Shown here in pieces: positions 51,148-63,310 of a stretch of 64,000 nt of DNA. The position numbers and the translations under genes were made by a program. Under the pieces are notes generated by a model. The model was not told the DNA's origin, did no database searches, and saw only the letters and a list, made by a program, of their open reading frames with translations. This DNA comes from Selaginella tamariscina (lineage: Eukaryota > Streptophyta > Lycopodiopsida > Selaginellales > Selaginellaceae). Location of the stretch: assembly GCA_003024785.1 (NCBI GenBank), contig PUQB01000019.1, forward strand, positions 679,686 to 743,685, in the 5' to 3' direction. Each line of letters starts with the position of its first letter. Positions within the stretch are counted from its first letter, which is position 1.

Positions 51148-51848
51148 CCCTTCAATAAGCTGGATTAGCTGGGGATGGAGCTCTTCCTCTTTAAGCTTGT
51201 TGATAGCATTAACGGCTGTGTCAACCCCTTGAAGAGAAACTGTGATCTTTGTGGACAGTGTTTTGATAATGACCTTCATTGAATCACTAAGTTCTTCTTT
51301 GGTATCATTTCTCACTGAACCACATTTCTTCTTGTACTCTAACCGTATCTTCTCCGTAGTCTACATACACAAATACATAATACCTGTGTATATATATATT
51401 CAACATACTCTCTCTCTCTCTCTCACACACACACGCACGCACACGCGCACGCACGCACAGATTACCTTAACTTCTTCGTAGAGCTTCTTTTCCCATGCTA
51501 ATAATCTATCAAGAGTTGCTGCATGGCTTGAAGTATTTGTTTCTCCTTCAGGGCTGCTAAGATGATCTTCAGAAGCCACCACTTTGAGTGCCATGGGGCT
51601 CTTGCTGTTGCCCCTGTGCCCCAAAGATATTGCGTGTAACACCCTCTTCGAGTGTGATTCATATCCTACAAAACAGTATATATATGTGTGTGTGTGTGCG
51701 TATGCGTGTGTGTGTGTACATACATACGTTTACCTTTGGAATCTACAAAGTTGGAATGATAATGTACTTTGCGGGCTTCAAGCAGCTTAGAGACCTCCTT
51801 TCCGCATTCATACGCTCGCAAGAACAGCTTAAAACAAAGTCATATATA

Positions 51849-51897
<49 letters not shown>

Positions 51898-52186
51898 ATA
51901 CCTCATCGACTTCCTTGACAACTTCAGCGAGCTCCTTGCGACCAATGCCACCAGAAGGCATAACAATTATGGCTAAGTCACTGCGTTTACTAGATCCGAC
52001 GCTTTTCATTGGCTCCACTTTCTCTGGAACATATCTAGTCAACCCATTGTCTTCATCCACGTCATCGTTGTCCGATGACTCATCTTCTGCTGCTCCTATC
52101 GCTTCCTCGTGCTCCTGCTTCATCATCTCTAGCTTCTTCATCCTCCTTTGCTCCTGCACATTATTATATGCATCTCTCTCTCTCTC

Positions 52187-52270
<84 letters not shown>

Positions 52271-52817
52271 CTGGAGATGAACAGGCGGTTCCGGGGGTCT
52301 AAACGGGTCCAGAAAGTCCCAAGCGGAGGTCCGAGGTGGAGAAGGCGGCGGTGGGGCGGTAGTGGAGGGCTGGCGGTGGGGGGGAGCCGAGTAGTAAAAC
52401 TTCTTCTCGTCTTCATCCCGACTGTAGTAAAACCCTTCAGTTACCTCCTTCTCCTCATGCTTCTCATTGAAACCATCATTCGTCTCTTCAATAGGGGACA
52501 CATACTCCTGCTCGTGCTTCCTGGGAGGGGACATGAACTCCTGCTCGTGTTTCCTCGGGGGAGACAGGAAAGCAGGTGGCGGCGGTGGAGGCAGTGGTCG
52601 ATCCGGAGAGCTCTTACTCACCTCCTGCAGGTTTCTAGTCTCCCGTCTCGCCAAACTGCCTGAACGCTGCCCCTACGTTCTTCATTGCCTGAATGTAAGC
52701 CGCGTGTGCCGCCGCAAACTGGTGCCTAGACGCCACTGTCTGCTTCATCAGCCTCTTTCTTGCCTTGCATCGTGTTACATCCTCTGCCCTCTTGAACTTC
52801 GAAGCTTTACACCCCAT
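49650..52817 (-). CDS. DUF630/DUF632 protein (NRG2/ROLLED-leaf type)
   Basis: This plant family includes NITRATE REGULATORY GENE2-like regulators. The N-terminus 'MGCKASKFKRAEDVTRCKAR' is the DUF630 start, with a likely myristoylation Gly2. Then come a proline-rich linker ('PLPPPPPPAFLSPPRK'), an acidic stretch ('DESSDNDDVDEDNG') and DUF632: 'RAYECGKEVSKLLEARKVHY', 'ATLDRLLAWEKKLYEEVK', 'LHPQLIQLIEG', 'LMNMWHELYDCHQRQ', 'NWSVAFNKLLSSQRDYL', 'LPDQVAAESIKSFEAVV', and the end 'TRAMTVNSLHTGLP'. Exons: 52271-52817, 51902-52153, 51734-51827, 51466-51665, 51149-51360, 50763-50977 and 49650-50264. One-base shifts occur near 52640 and 49870 (a GG run), and the last junction's phase is unclear. Most introns carry (CT)n on the sense strand. 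Confidence 0.83.
52185..52267. repeat. Compound (AT)n(GA)n microsatellite in the DUF632 gene
   Basis: About 14 AT units followed by about 23 GA units in intron 1, next to the splice donor. On the sense (minus) strand this is (CT)n(AT)n. Confidence 0.95.
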
Positions 52818-52948
52818 TGGAGAGAGAGAGAGAGAGAGAGAGAGTTTCCCCTTACTCTACTTGCCTATCCACACCCTGCCCTTCTCCCTACAAACACTAA
52901 GCCTCCTTGTTTAGTACTCTAGCTTGAACTTTGAAGCTTACAACCCAT

Positions 52949-53007
<59 letters not shown>

Positions 53008-54292
53008 TCCCCTTACTCCACTTGACCCAAAACTGCCTATCTACACGATTATAAACACTTAGACTCCTTGTGTAGTACTCATCTATCCATATCCTGTACA
53101 AATACCCAACACATTCTATGAGAATATGGGCCTACACACACACTGCATATAAGAAAATGTAGATTGGTAGTTTTTTTGTGTAAAATATATATATATATAT
53201 ATATATATATACCTCAAGTATTATTCCAACGAGTATTAAATAAATGGGGAGAAGTGTTCATTGCTCAGAAACCAAGGACCATTCCCGTTTAAAACCCACA
53301 GGTGGGAAAACAAAGAGGGGATTAATAATTGAAAATGAATTCTAGTAAAAAATAAAAAAAAGATTAAAAAAAGAGTAAGAAAAGTAAAAGTTCTTGTTCC
53401 CTGTGCTGAATTTACTAAAGTGATTTTGACATTTCTCTGCTTTGTACGGCCCTCTGTCTGCGTTCAGGTATCACGAGTTGGAACCCTTTGGCGTTACGTA
53501 CGGTACTCCTTATTATAATAATCACATATATTAACATAGTACTTTTAAGGCATGGTCAAATATTTTCAACAAATATTCAAAATATTTAATTTTTTAATTA
53601 GTTATTATAAAATGGCAGTCCATAAAAAAAATATAATATTTAATTAAAAGTGCTGGTCTCGGAAATATTATTTTAAACAGGTTCTATTGTAATAATTTAA
53701 ATATTGTATCTGCCAATACTATTTTTAAATTTTAATAAGAAAAGAATTTCCTAGTTCAAATGTTTACATTAATTTCTTGTAAAAAAAGAATATGCTGGAG
53801 GAAATATATTATATCAATAATTAATGTATATTTTAATACGGTATATATGTATAATATATACACACGAGCCTCCATGATGACACATCACATCGTACGACCA
53901 AGACATTGCACGGCGTGCATTCCGTACGTCGTATTAGATTTGTTATTGCTTTGCGTCGTCAATAAGTTGGATATTTTCAGAGTCTTCAGAGCACGCCAAC
54001 ATCTAAAAAATTTATTTAAAAAAGATAACCAATTAATTATGTATTAAAAAAACTCTTAACGGAGCTTTCACACAAGTCAAAGTTAACGGAGTTAACCTGT
54101 TCAATATATATCCACTGACTGTATCTTCCCTTGTTCAGGTCGATGTTTAACTTGTACCTACAAAACTGCGAAGAGATTCGTATCTCATTTACAGTATACT
54201 ATTACTTAAACTTAAGATTAACTCGACGTTTTAGTTAAACTAAGACAAACTATGTTAATATTATATATTATTACTATACATAATGCTAGTAC
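52818..54292. other. Upstream region of the DUF632 gene and AT-rich spacer
   Basis: 52790-52850 and 52920-53010 are an imperfect repeat pair: 'cttgaacttcgaagcttaca'-like text, then 'cccattggagagagag' against 'cccatcggagagagag', so the gene's first codons and leader are partly duplicated. An (AT)n tract is at 53187-53211. From 53.2 to 54.1 kb there is AT-rich DNA with no gene. Confidence 0.65.
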
Positions 54293-55431
54293 CTTGAAGA
54301 GCGTTGTGACTTGTCAGGAGCTTTCCAAATCTGATATTCACTGTCTCTGTGGCAATGTGACAAAGCTTAGAATCTATAAAACTAAATTTATATATACTAT
54401 ATTACTATATGAGTGTGTACGTGTATGCTTAAATATATATATATAAAATTATGCACACCCACCCTGCACACACCACACTACATATAGATAGATAGACATA
54501 TGAAGACTATATGCGAAAGTTAACTTACAAGCGTGTTCTGTGAAATTACACACACACACACACCTTGCAACAAGAGACCAGTTAAGTTTTAGCATTGCTT
54601 TGGAAACGTCGAGTCTATTCACAAAAAGATAGCCCCCTTTCCGAACATGTCCAGAAATCTTCCGTAAAATTTGAACTGCAACGCAACATATATAATAAAA
54701 TAAGACTATTATACATCGACTATTTAACTAAATACATAAATACAATAGCACTATTATACGGTTGATGCAATGAGAGAGAGAGAGAGACCTGTTTGGGTTT
54801 GATGTATATTACAATAAACCACATCAAATACAGTTGAGGTGGATGCACTAATCTGAATACAAAAGAGTTAAAAGCCCCGTTAAGAGTCACGTCTGAAGAG
54901 ATTATAATAGGTTATATATATCAATACAACTATAAAAATAACATAAGAGAAAATTAAACTTAATACCAGATCTTCACAAGAAGCCACATTCAGTTGTCGC
55001 CCGTGTTCTATTTGTAGTTTGTGCTTGGCCACCACGCGTCTTACGTCATCATCTGTCTACTACAAATTAATTAATTACACACTTCGACACACACGCACAC
55101 ACACATTGTGTATACACACCTGTGAGAATTGGAGGAGGGATCTGGTGGAGACGCGAGCGGGATTGTGGAGATTCTGCGGGGCACCGAGCGTGATAGCGAA
55201 GTAGAGATAGACCAAGCAGAGAATCAGGGCGAGCATGAGGAGAAGAAATTGGTGCCTGTGGATGAGAGCGCGGCAGCTCAGATCTGCATCTTCCCTCATT
55301 GTGGAACCCGATCTTCGGAATGGCGACGGAGATGATGGATTGGGCAGCCTCCTGTGCGCAGGGGAGCTCGCTGGGAGGATCTCGTGTCCCATCTCATGAA
55401 CCCTAATTTCATTTGACCTATTCAACTCCAT
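54293..55431 (-). CDS. Single-pass membrane protein with methyltransferase-like segment, unrecognised
   Basis: Exons with good splice sites and phases: 55120-55431, 54967-55056, 54789-54852 and 54564-54675, then a doubtful micro-exon near 54530 and 54293-54346. The product starts MELNRSNEIRVHEMGHE (an upstream in-frame ATG at 55479 is possible), has a proline/serine-rich head, a membrane anchor 'FLLLMLALILCLVYLYFAI' at about residues 65-85, then 'DDVRRVVAKHKLQIEHG', 'STSTVFDVVYCN', and 'VQILRKISGHVRKGGYLFVN'. The last resembles the end of a Rossmann methyltransferase fold (strand 4 D-V-V-Y, then V-R-K-G-G-Y-L-F), but motif I (GxGxG) is not visible. The 3' end is uncertain; more coding sequence may reach 54.1 kb. 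No family name can be given. Confidence 0.55.
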
Positions 55432-55499
55432 CTTGGTTAAAATATACACTGTCGTCTTTTTCTTTACTAGAGAAACCAAGACCTTGTATGTGTAGTATA

Positions 55500-55540
55500 G
55501 CTATCTGGTGTGTGTGTGTGTGTGGTGTGTGTGTGTGTGT

Positions 55541-55580
<40 letters not shown>
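55500..55580. repeat. (GT)n(GA)n microsatellite
   Basis: About 18 GT units then about 19 GA units in the short divergent promoter region between the membrane-protein gene (-) and the ERD2-like gene (+). Confidence 0.93.
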
Positions 55581-55584
<4 letters not shown>

Positions 55585-55822
55585 AACTAAAGGGTCAGTT
55601 TTATAATTTTCTAATTTATAAAGCAATTACAAATGCATTATTTACTCCAATAATTTTAAAAGGTGTTTGAAATTTAAATAATAATAAAGAAATAAATTTA
55701 AAAAATCAATACGACACGATAAGCATTTATATGGGAAGAATATGCCGTGAGAACATTCCCCTGAGTGGGTCAAGGGCAGAAACTTTAGGGTTTATGCCAG
55801 GAGCGAGTGGGGCACGAGGAAA

Positions 55823-57559
55823 ATGGGGAGAGCACGCAATCCGGTGCAGGCGATGGTGTTCTGGGTGAAGCGGCAGCCGCCAAAGGTGAAGACAGGATTG
55901 GGGGTCGCCGGTGCCATTCTCACGATTGTTCTTCTCCGATTTCTCATCGTGGATCATGACAATCTCTTTGTTCTTGCCGAGGCGATTCACTCCCTCGGCA
56001 TCTCTGTCCTCATATACAAGCTCCAGAAGGAGCGTACTTGTGCAGGTATGTGAATCTGTATGACGAAGTCTCAATTTTTGACAAAGTTCAGATTTTTATG
56101 TGTGTGTGTATGTCATTTTGTTCTTGCAGCTCCATACTATAGATTCTGATCAGGCAAAGTTTACAATTTTTCTGGTTAAGTAGGTCGGTGCTTATCGGAT
56201 GCATTCATATCCACACAATGTAGCTGTGTTATACTACCTATCCAAAGATCGCATATACAAAGTTTAGATTTTGATATTTATTTAAGTAGGTCAATGCCTG
56301 GTGTATTAGAATTTTCCCACACCCATATATGTGTGTATGTAGACCATTTAAACATACCATTGTGTTTACATATGATATGTAAACGATTGATCTACCCAAA
56401 GACGAATATACAAAGTTAAATTAGACCGGTTGCATTTATGTTATTTGTTATTATGATTTGCAGGATTATCTCTTAAGTCACAGGAGCTCACCGCATTGTT
56501 TCTGGCTGTGAGGCTTTACTGTAGTGTCGTGATGGAGTATGATATACACACCCTTCTAGATACAGCCACTTTAATCACCACACTATGGGTTATTTATATG
56601 GTCCGGTTTAAGCTTAAAAGCACTCACATGGAAGACCTTGACAACCTTCGCTCTTATCTTGTGGTAAGCCTCTTTCTCTCCCTCGCCCTCCCTCTCTCTC
56701 TCTGCCTGCCTCTCTCTCTCTGCCTCTCTCTCCCTCTCTCCTCTCTCTCTCTCCCTCTCTACACATGTAAGTACTGTTCTTTCTTTTGCAGGTTGTGCCT
56801 TGCGCAGTTCTTGCAATAGTCATTCACCCAGCTACATCACACACATTGTGAACAGAGTGCTGTGGGCTTTCTGTGTCTACTTGGAGGCTGTCTCTGTTTT
56901 ACCTCAGCTACGCGTTATGCAAAATACAAAGGTGTGTATACATATATGTATCTATAGAGATATATGTATGCGAACATATATGTAAGATTTGCATCGTTCT
57001 CATTAGGTGGTGGAGCCATTTACTGCTCATTACGTGTTTGCTCTTGGAGTTGCCAGGTTTCTCAGCTGTGCACATTGGGTGCTACAGGTGAGTATGCATT
57101 ATACATTTGTATATTGTATTTATTATATATGCATATACATACAGCATAATGGAGCTTGTCATATACACCTCTATGATGTTTTTGCAGATTATAGATGGGC
57201 GAAGCTATTTGCTGAGTGCCTTGGGATATGGATTATGGCCTTCAATGGTTTTAATTTCGGAGGTTGTACAGACGTTTATCTTGGCGGATTTCTGCTACTA
57301 CTATGTGAAAAGGTGAGAAATATTATATATACGAACTACATTTACATCAATGAATGTTATACAACAAAAAATGGATATACGTCTGTATGTATACATCGAA
57401 CCTTCTAATATCAGATTGTATGTGTTGCATGTGTTTCATATATGTATGTAAATGTATTGATTATAGACTTAATATTTTTAAGTGCTGATTCATCACTGTT
57501 TTCGTTTACAGTGTGCTTGGGGGCAATCTATGGTGCGTCTGCCTACTGGGGTAGTTTGA
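55823..57559 (+). CDS. ERD2-like ER-lumen protein retaining receptor
   Basis: Plant ERD2-like (ERP) proteins are seven-transmembrane relatives of the K/HDEL receptor in the Golgi/ER. Six exons: 55823-56045, 56464-56663, 56792-56931, 57007-57087, 57188-57312 and about 57512-57559. The product begins 'MGRARNPVQAMVFWVKRQPP', the extended head of the ERD2-like rather than the ERD2 subgroup. It continues 'DHDNLFVLAEAIHSLGIS', 'GLSLKSQELTALFLAVRLY', 'MEYDIHTLLD', 'VLWAFCVYLEAVSVLPQLR', 'EPFTAHYVFALGVARFLS' and 'ILADFCYYYVKSVLGG'. Two one-base deficits are apparent: exon 3 ('ACATTGTGAAC') and the last exon, in a GGGGG run. With the second allowed for, the end is the family's 'VRLPTGVV'. Probably functional in the real genome. 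Confidence 0.87.
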
Positions 57560-57864
57560 GTACTGGGTGGTTTTCAACTTATTGATCACAAAATCCTGTA
57601 TTTCTAAAGGGAAAACCTCTTGGCTAGTTAATAGTTAATTCATTTATGTGTGTGTTAGAGGGAGAGATCGTATCAGAAAATCTATATATAAAGGAAAATT
57701 TTTTAAAACTAACTGCATCTTTGTTGCGTTTTAAGTCACATGTACAGTACATATACATACAGGTATTGATATGGTTAGATAATTACGAGCTATTTACTTA
57801 GCCAAAATAAGTTTCAATTTTTGTTATCTTGAGTTATATAAACTTACGAGCTAGAGAGCCCGTG

Positions 57865-58589
57865 TCAAAACTGTTTTCCCAGCTCAACCTTCTTCACCAT
57901 GCGTATTGCATTGTGCAGCATTGAGTCCACAATGCCCGCCACCTGCACGCAAATTCCCCGTTCACGTGTGTGTGCGTGTGTGTGAGTGAGTGAGCTGTAT
58001 ATATATCCTGAATATATAGCTATAGTGGTGATCTCTCTCTCACACACACGCACACGACACATTTGGGAGTATATATATCTCTCTTACCGTGAAAACGCCA
58101 CCAATAATAGCACAAAGATTCGTGATAAAATGCCAAAAGACTTCTCCTCCTCCTTGACCAGAACCTGTAAACAGTTATGACAAACACATACACGAGTATT
58201 GTCATGCTTGTATGAATTATATAACTACATCATACATACATGGATACAAACAGATTACATATGCATGAAGTGCATATGAATTATATATACCAAATTCCTG
58301 CGTCTTTATATGTAATTATATATAGACAATATAAATAGGGATAGATTATATATATACCTGTAACGGAGAAAGGTCATAATGGAACTTTGCAACAGGCAAG
58401 TCTGTATTTTGAATAGTATTGCTGTGAGAAGTGTAGTCGTAATACTCCAGCAAGCTAAACTCCTTTTTCTTTCTCAAGGACATCACCTCCGTTTTCACAA
58501 CTTGCAGATAGTGATCATGCTGAAATTACATATATTCAATGGTGATATCATAAACAAATATATATACATGCACACACACACACACACAC

Positions 58590-58645
<56 letters not shown>

Positions 58646-61084
58646 AAGTTTTAGAGATGTATACAGGTGTATTTGTGGTAGCTTTTATGTTTTAAGTTAG
58701 TTGATATTTCAGCCTTACAGTGATGTTCCCGTGCTGAGAAAGGAATAGCCTGCCGGTGAGATTTGCCTCAGGAGGATCGTATACGGACTCAAGATACGGG
58801 TATATACGGAACAATTCTTTTTGCATACGGTGGCTAAGTGCCCGTCCAAATGTGAAGTGGCTCACGTAATGAGTCATATTCATTGCTGAAGCGTCGAATG
58901 AATGTGATCCAGAATGTGCAGAAATGATAAGGTTTCCTGGAACCTAATAAAATATGATAGCCACGTTACTATTGTACAATCTACTATGCCGTCTCTGTGT
59001 GGGATTGCTTACATATATAAATGGGTATGTGTATGAGCGTGTTTTGTGTGCGTGCTGTAATATTTACCTTCTTTGCTCGAATAAAGCCTTCGATTCTACA
59101 CCCTGCTGCACGGGGAGCTGGCCGTCTCACAGGTCCATTGGACTTATCTTCCAAAGCCAAAACGTGATCCTTGGGTACAAGTCCGTCCATTATAACAACA
59201 AAAAAAGGAAAAATAACATTAATAAAACAATTATATATAAGTTGATGCATTAAAACTTGAGTAAAGTATCACAGACGCACATGTATACACGTACATTCAC
59301 AAGTGATTCTGTATCACGTTCACCGTAATATGATTCGTGTTCATGGTGACCATGCTCATCCCTATAAAAACAAGTATGTCGGATCATAGAATCATTGAAC
59401 AGTGATGTTTACCCCCTGCATACCGAGAGCCCAGTTAGTCTTCCATATACATCATATATTAATATATATGCGTACAATGGGGAAATATAACAACATAAGG
59501 CACTTACTTCACGTCGTGACCTTTACGAAAGATTCTGATTGAAGGATATCCTTGAATATGATGTCTGAGACAGTTTGAAACAAATAGATTAGTGCTTGAA
59601 TGGAAGTAAAAACCGAAAGTTGGGTTTTACTTTTTGCAAAGATCTGGAAAGTCAGTGCAATCCACCTTGGCAACTAGAATTTTTCCCGTATCCAATGGGT
59701 ATCTGTAACACAAATTGTGGTTCGATCAACTTCTTAATATGTGTGTGCGCGTTGGTATGTGTGTGAATTAATGAAGCAATGCATGTGCGTGTGCGTGCGT
59801 GAGCTGTGTTGTTTGCTAATACGCATTAAGAGAAAGAGTAAAGAAAATGCACATACCGTTCAGTTATAATCGCGGCTGCTTTTTCCCATGATGGTTTCTG
59901 AACAAATGGCCAGAAATGAAAATAAGAGAATAAAAACTTCGAAATTCTACTTACCAAACGATTACTCCAATAGCACCAAGGAGCGTAAAAGTTCACCAAC
60001 ATCACTGAAAAGCTGCAAAAAAAATAAAAATTATCATTTTATAAAATGTGTGTGTGCGTGTGTGTATATTTATATGGACTAGGATATGGTCACTTATATA
60101 TACATTATATGTATGCACACACACACGTACCGACGACCATATTCGTCTAAGATCCACGTCGTAAGCGGCATAGCACCCTCCCCTTCATGCTGCTCATCAC
60201 CGTGACTATTCGGCATCGGAATTGGTCCTGGATGAAACTCGGGCCGGCCAGTGCCAAGTTCGGATCAATGGGGTACTTCCTCACTGTTTTAGTCAGGTTG
60301 TATCTATTCTGCAAACCAACCATCACGTTATATACTATCCTGATATAAAGAAAAATTGTATAGAACAACTTACAGTGCCTAGGGCATCGCTAACATCAAC
60401 AGAAGCGAATTCGCAGGATAGAGCAGGAAAACTGTTATACGTAACATTAGAAAATTGAAGTTATCGTAAAAGACACAAAGTTCATATATTAAAATTATAT
60501 TGTTATACTATATATTACTAACACATGAAATGTATATATATAAACTAAGTTTACCTCATGTTGAATTCAACACGAATAAAATTCGCCATCTTTGCTTCTG
60601 TCTAGGACGATGCTTGTGGATGTTGACACTTTCATGTAGTTACTTAGCTCCTGAGCGAACATTTAAAAACCATAATGTAGTTAATAATCATATTATATTA
60701 ATCGATTCTGTGATGCTTACCATTCCGAAGAGAATACCATGAAGAAAGCGGCAACCATGGACAATCCGGCCCCGGAAAGGGATGCCTCGGTCAGATCCCG
60801 AGGTATTTTCCTGCAGGAAAAAATAAATCGATAAAAATGGGTCCATATGCAAAAAAAAAAGATTGACTGTCAAAATCACCGTTTTCAATGGAAAAAACGC
60901 GATTTTGCCGATTTCATGGGGAAAAAACAGAAAAATGCGCGGAAAAATGCGAAGTTTCACTCGATTTCATGAGCAAAACTGCAAAATATCTTCGATTCCA
61001 TGCAGGAAACATGCGAATCAGCGATTTGAATGTGAACATTTACCTATAGAAATCAATCGATTTGATCTTGTTCGCCGCCTTCAT
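57865..61084 (-). CDS. PDIL5-4: Protein disulfide isomerase-like PDIL5-4 (PDI-C; Trx plus ERV41/ERGIC domains)
   Basis: A plant ER/Golgi membrane protein joining a thioredoxin domain to ERGIC/ERV41-type domains. About 14 short exons run from the ATG at 61084 to the stop at 57865. In order: 'KIKSIDFYRKIPRDLTEASL' with the first membrane segment, 'STSTSIVLDRSKDGEF', 'LSCEFASVDVSDALGT', 'NRYNLTKTVRKYPIDPNL', then thioredoxin 'LVNFYAPWCYWSNRL' with the single-Cys site C-Y-W-S, 'ILVAKVDCTDFPDLC' and 'HHIQGYPSIRIFRKG'. Then 'VPGNLIISAHSGSHSFDAS', 'YLQVVKTEV', 'LPVAKFHYDLSPLQVLV', the second membrane segment 'ITNLCAIIGGVFTVAGI' and the end 'MVKKVELGKQF'. Single-base shifts occur near 60590 (TTTT), 60245 (CCC) and 58110 (TTT). 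The gene is collinear with the family along its whole length. Confidence 0.87.
58570..58627. repeat. (CA)n microsatellite in PDIL5-4 intron
   Basis: About 28 CA units with one break, followed by (TA)n, in the intron between the 58.7-58.9 kb and 58.37-58.52 kb exons. Confidence 0.95.
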
Positions 61085-62929
61085 TGTGCTGCTCCAGGAA
61101 GAGCGATCGGCACAAAATGAAAAAATCAAAAATGAAACCTAGGTTAAAGTATGGAATATTCATCTATGTGTATACACACGATGCGCACGCACGGCTAGGT
61201 GAGAGCATATTCTCGCGATGCGTGGGTGTGTGTTGCTTAACATGTGTATTTTTTTTCTTCGTTTATCGGTATGCCTACATGCATAAAACCTGGCTTAAGT
61301 AATTAATTAGGACATTACTATGATTTTAAGTAAAGACAATTCTAATAAAAATAATAATAATTACATAAATACTACTAGATTAACTTATCATTTGAAATAA
61401 TTTAAAAAAAAAGGGTCATATTGATCACCAAGAAACGATCCATTAGTCAATGTGGTGCCATGGACAATGTTTTAATTAGACTTATAATTTACATCAGCAC
61501 ATATTTTGGACAAGCTAGTTATCTTTTTTCTTAACAAGTAAAGTTTTAAATTACTTTTCATATGATAATAAATATATTTCATTCAAAAAGAAACAAATAA
61601 TAATGATAAATCAAAAAAATTAATTAATAACAATTTCATGTGGCCTTCTAATTGAGTAAGTTTAATATACATAACTTTAACAACATTTTTGGAATATGAA
61701 GAGTTTAATTCAATCCTTGTAACTTGTAAGTGTGTCAAGAGTCTTCAAATGTAAGTTTGGTATTATACTTGTTTTAGTGGCATTTTGAAGAAAAAAAACC
61801 CATTCACAATAGGTGTGTTTGCTGGTATCACCATGCAAATGCATTAAATCTATAATTAAAAATTAGAAACTTATATACATATAAATTAAAACTCATTTAT
61901 ATAAAGACCATCACTGATTATTAAAGTTGCAAATTTCTCATGCCTCATACATGGTTCTTGTTTTACAAGTTATATAAGAAAACTCCAACAAAGCCACTTA
62001 CTTCATTATTACAATGAGTTAGTATTTATCTTAGTAAGTCATTTATTAAGCCATACTTTAATAATTATTTCTCTTTCAAAGGAATCTTTCGTATAAAAGG
62101 ATTGAATAATTTCATGCTATTGTAAAAACTTATATTTAAAAATTTATTTTTGAATGCATTAATTATTGCTTAAACATATGTCTTTTGATGTGTTTAAGTT
62201 AAAAATGTCAATATTAGTAGTTGATCTATTTCTATTAAGAATAGGTTGATAATTGAGTTTGTGAACCATATCAACACCTTGTTATTCTTATAAGTTCATT
62301 GTCCACTTTGATTTTTTTTAAAAAAAATTGAAAATCTTTTGAAAATGTTAACCAAAAGATAAATACTTTAATTTTATTTTTTCCACAATTAAATAGAGAA
62401 AGTTTGAATAATCTGTTAATTGTGCTTGAAGTAGAACATTAAACTTATTAAGTTCAATCAAAAAGGTAAATAAAAAACAACCTTAAATTTAATCAAGTCC
62501 TTATACCTAATATGTAAACCAAGAAGTCATTTTTTTAATATAAATATAAACAACACAATTAAAACATGGATTAATAAATGTATTAGATCATTACCCTCTA
62601 TTTATAATCAAGTACATACATTACATTATGCATAATTTGATTTCTGAATAACTATCTCATTTTATAAATATAAAACATTTTTAAAGTATTTAAGTTGTAT
62701 GACTTTAACAACTACTTCGAACTCTTCATAGTTGAACACACTTCTCTTTAATCAACTTTTGATCTTATAAACAAGTTTGTCGATTATTTATAATATATGT
62801 AGATATGTAACAAAGTTATACTTTGTCGCAAGTGTTTCACAATGAACACTTATTATTTTTAAGAATTTAGTTCTTAATTGTTGAATAACTTCCACTTTGT
62901 TGGCCTTTATGTGTCTCAGATTAGTAAAT
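61085..62929. other. AT-rich region, no intact gene
   Basis: No supportable coding frame. Because the copia integrase remnant just downstream lies on the minus strand, its reverse transcriptase part would be expected here, but decay is too great for me to place it. Confidence 0.5.
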
Positions 62930-63310
62930 ATAACTAAAATTATTAAATATCCTTAAGTGTTTCACACTTGAACTTATGACCAATCCATAATTCATATGGA
63001 ATGATGTCATACACTACTTTAATGTATAACTTATTTTGTAAGTAAATAATTATGGCAATAACATCATGCCACAATATAGAACTATGTTTCTATTATGCAT
63101 TATGGACCTAACAAACTCTTTTAATGTGAGTTTCTTTTATTAACAACTTTATTTTGTTCTTTTTTCATAATAAACATAGTTTTATTTAACAATGCCACAT
63201 GAGTGAAACAATACAATAAATTCTTTATTTAAAAATTTTAGTCCCAAGTCAAATCTAACACATTTAAGCTTACAACTCATATTGTTTTGAGTTACTCCCC
63301 AAGCAATACG
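62930..63310 (-). mobile_element. Ty1/copia integrase remnant
   Basis: The minus strand shows copia integrase-core features in order: 'KCVRFDLGLKFLNKEFI' (family K-x-x-R-S-D-x-G-x-E-F-x-x-x-x-F), 'HSCGI', 'RSIMHNRNIVLY' and 'YDIIPYELWIGHK' (family T-P-Y-E-x-W-x-G-x-K-P). It is broken by many interruptions, no LTRs were found, and its true limits are unknown. A very old insertion. Confidence 0.68.

Noticed and set aside
60860-61020. Frame within PDIL5-4 intron 1 with repeated 'gatttcatg' units
   Set aside because: It lies between two well-defined exons of PDIL5-4 and has no family resemblance; treated as intronic repeat.
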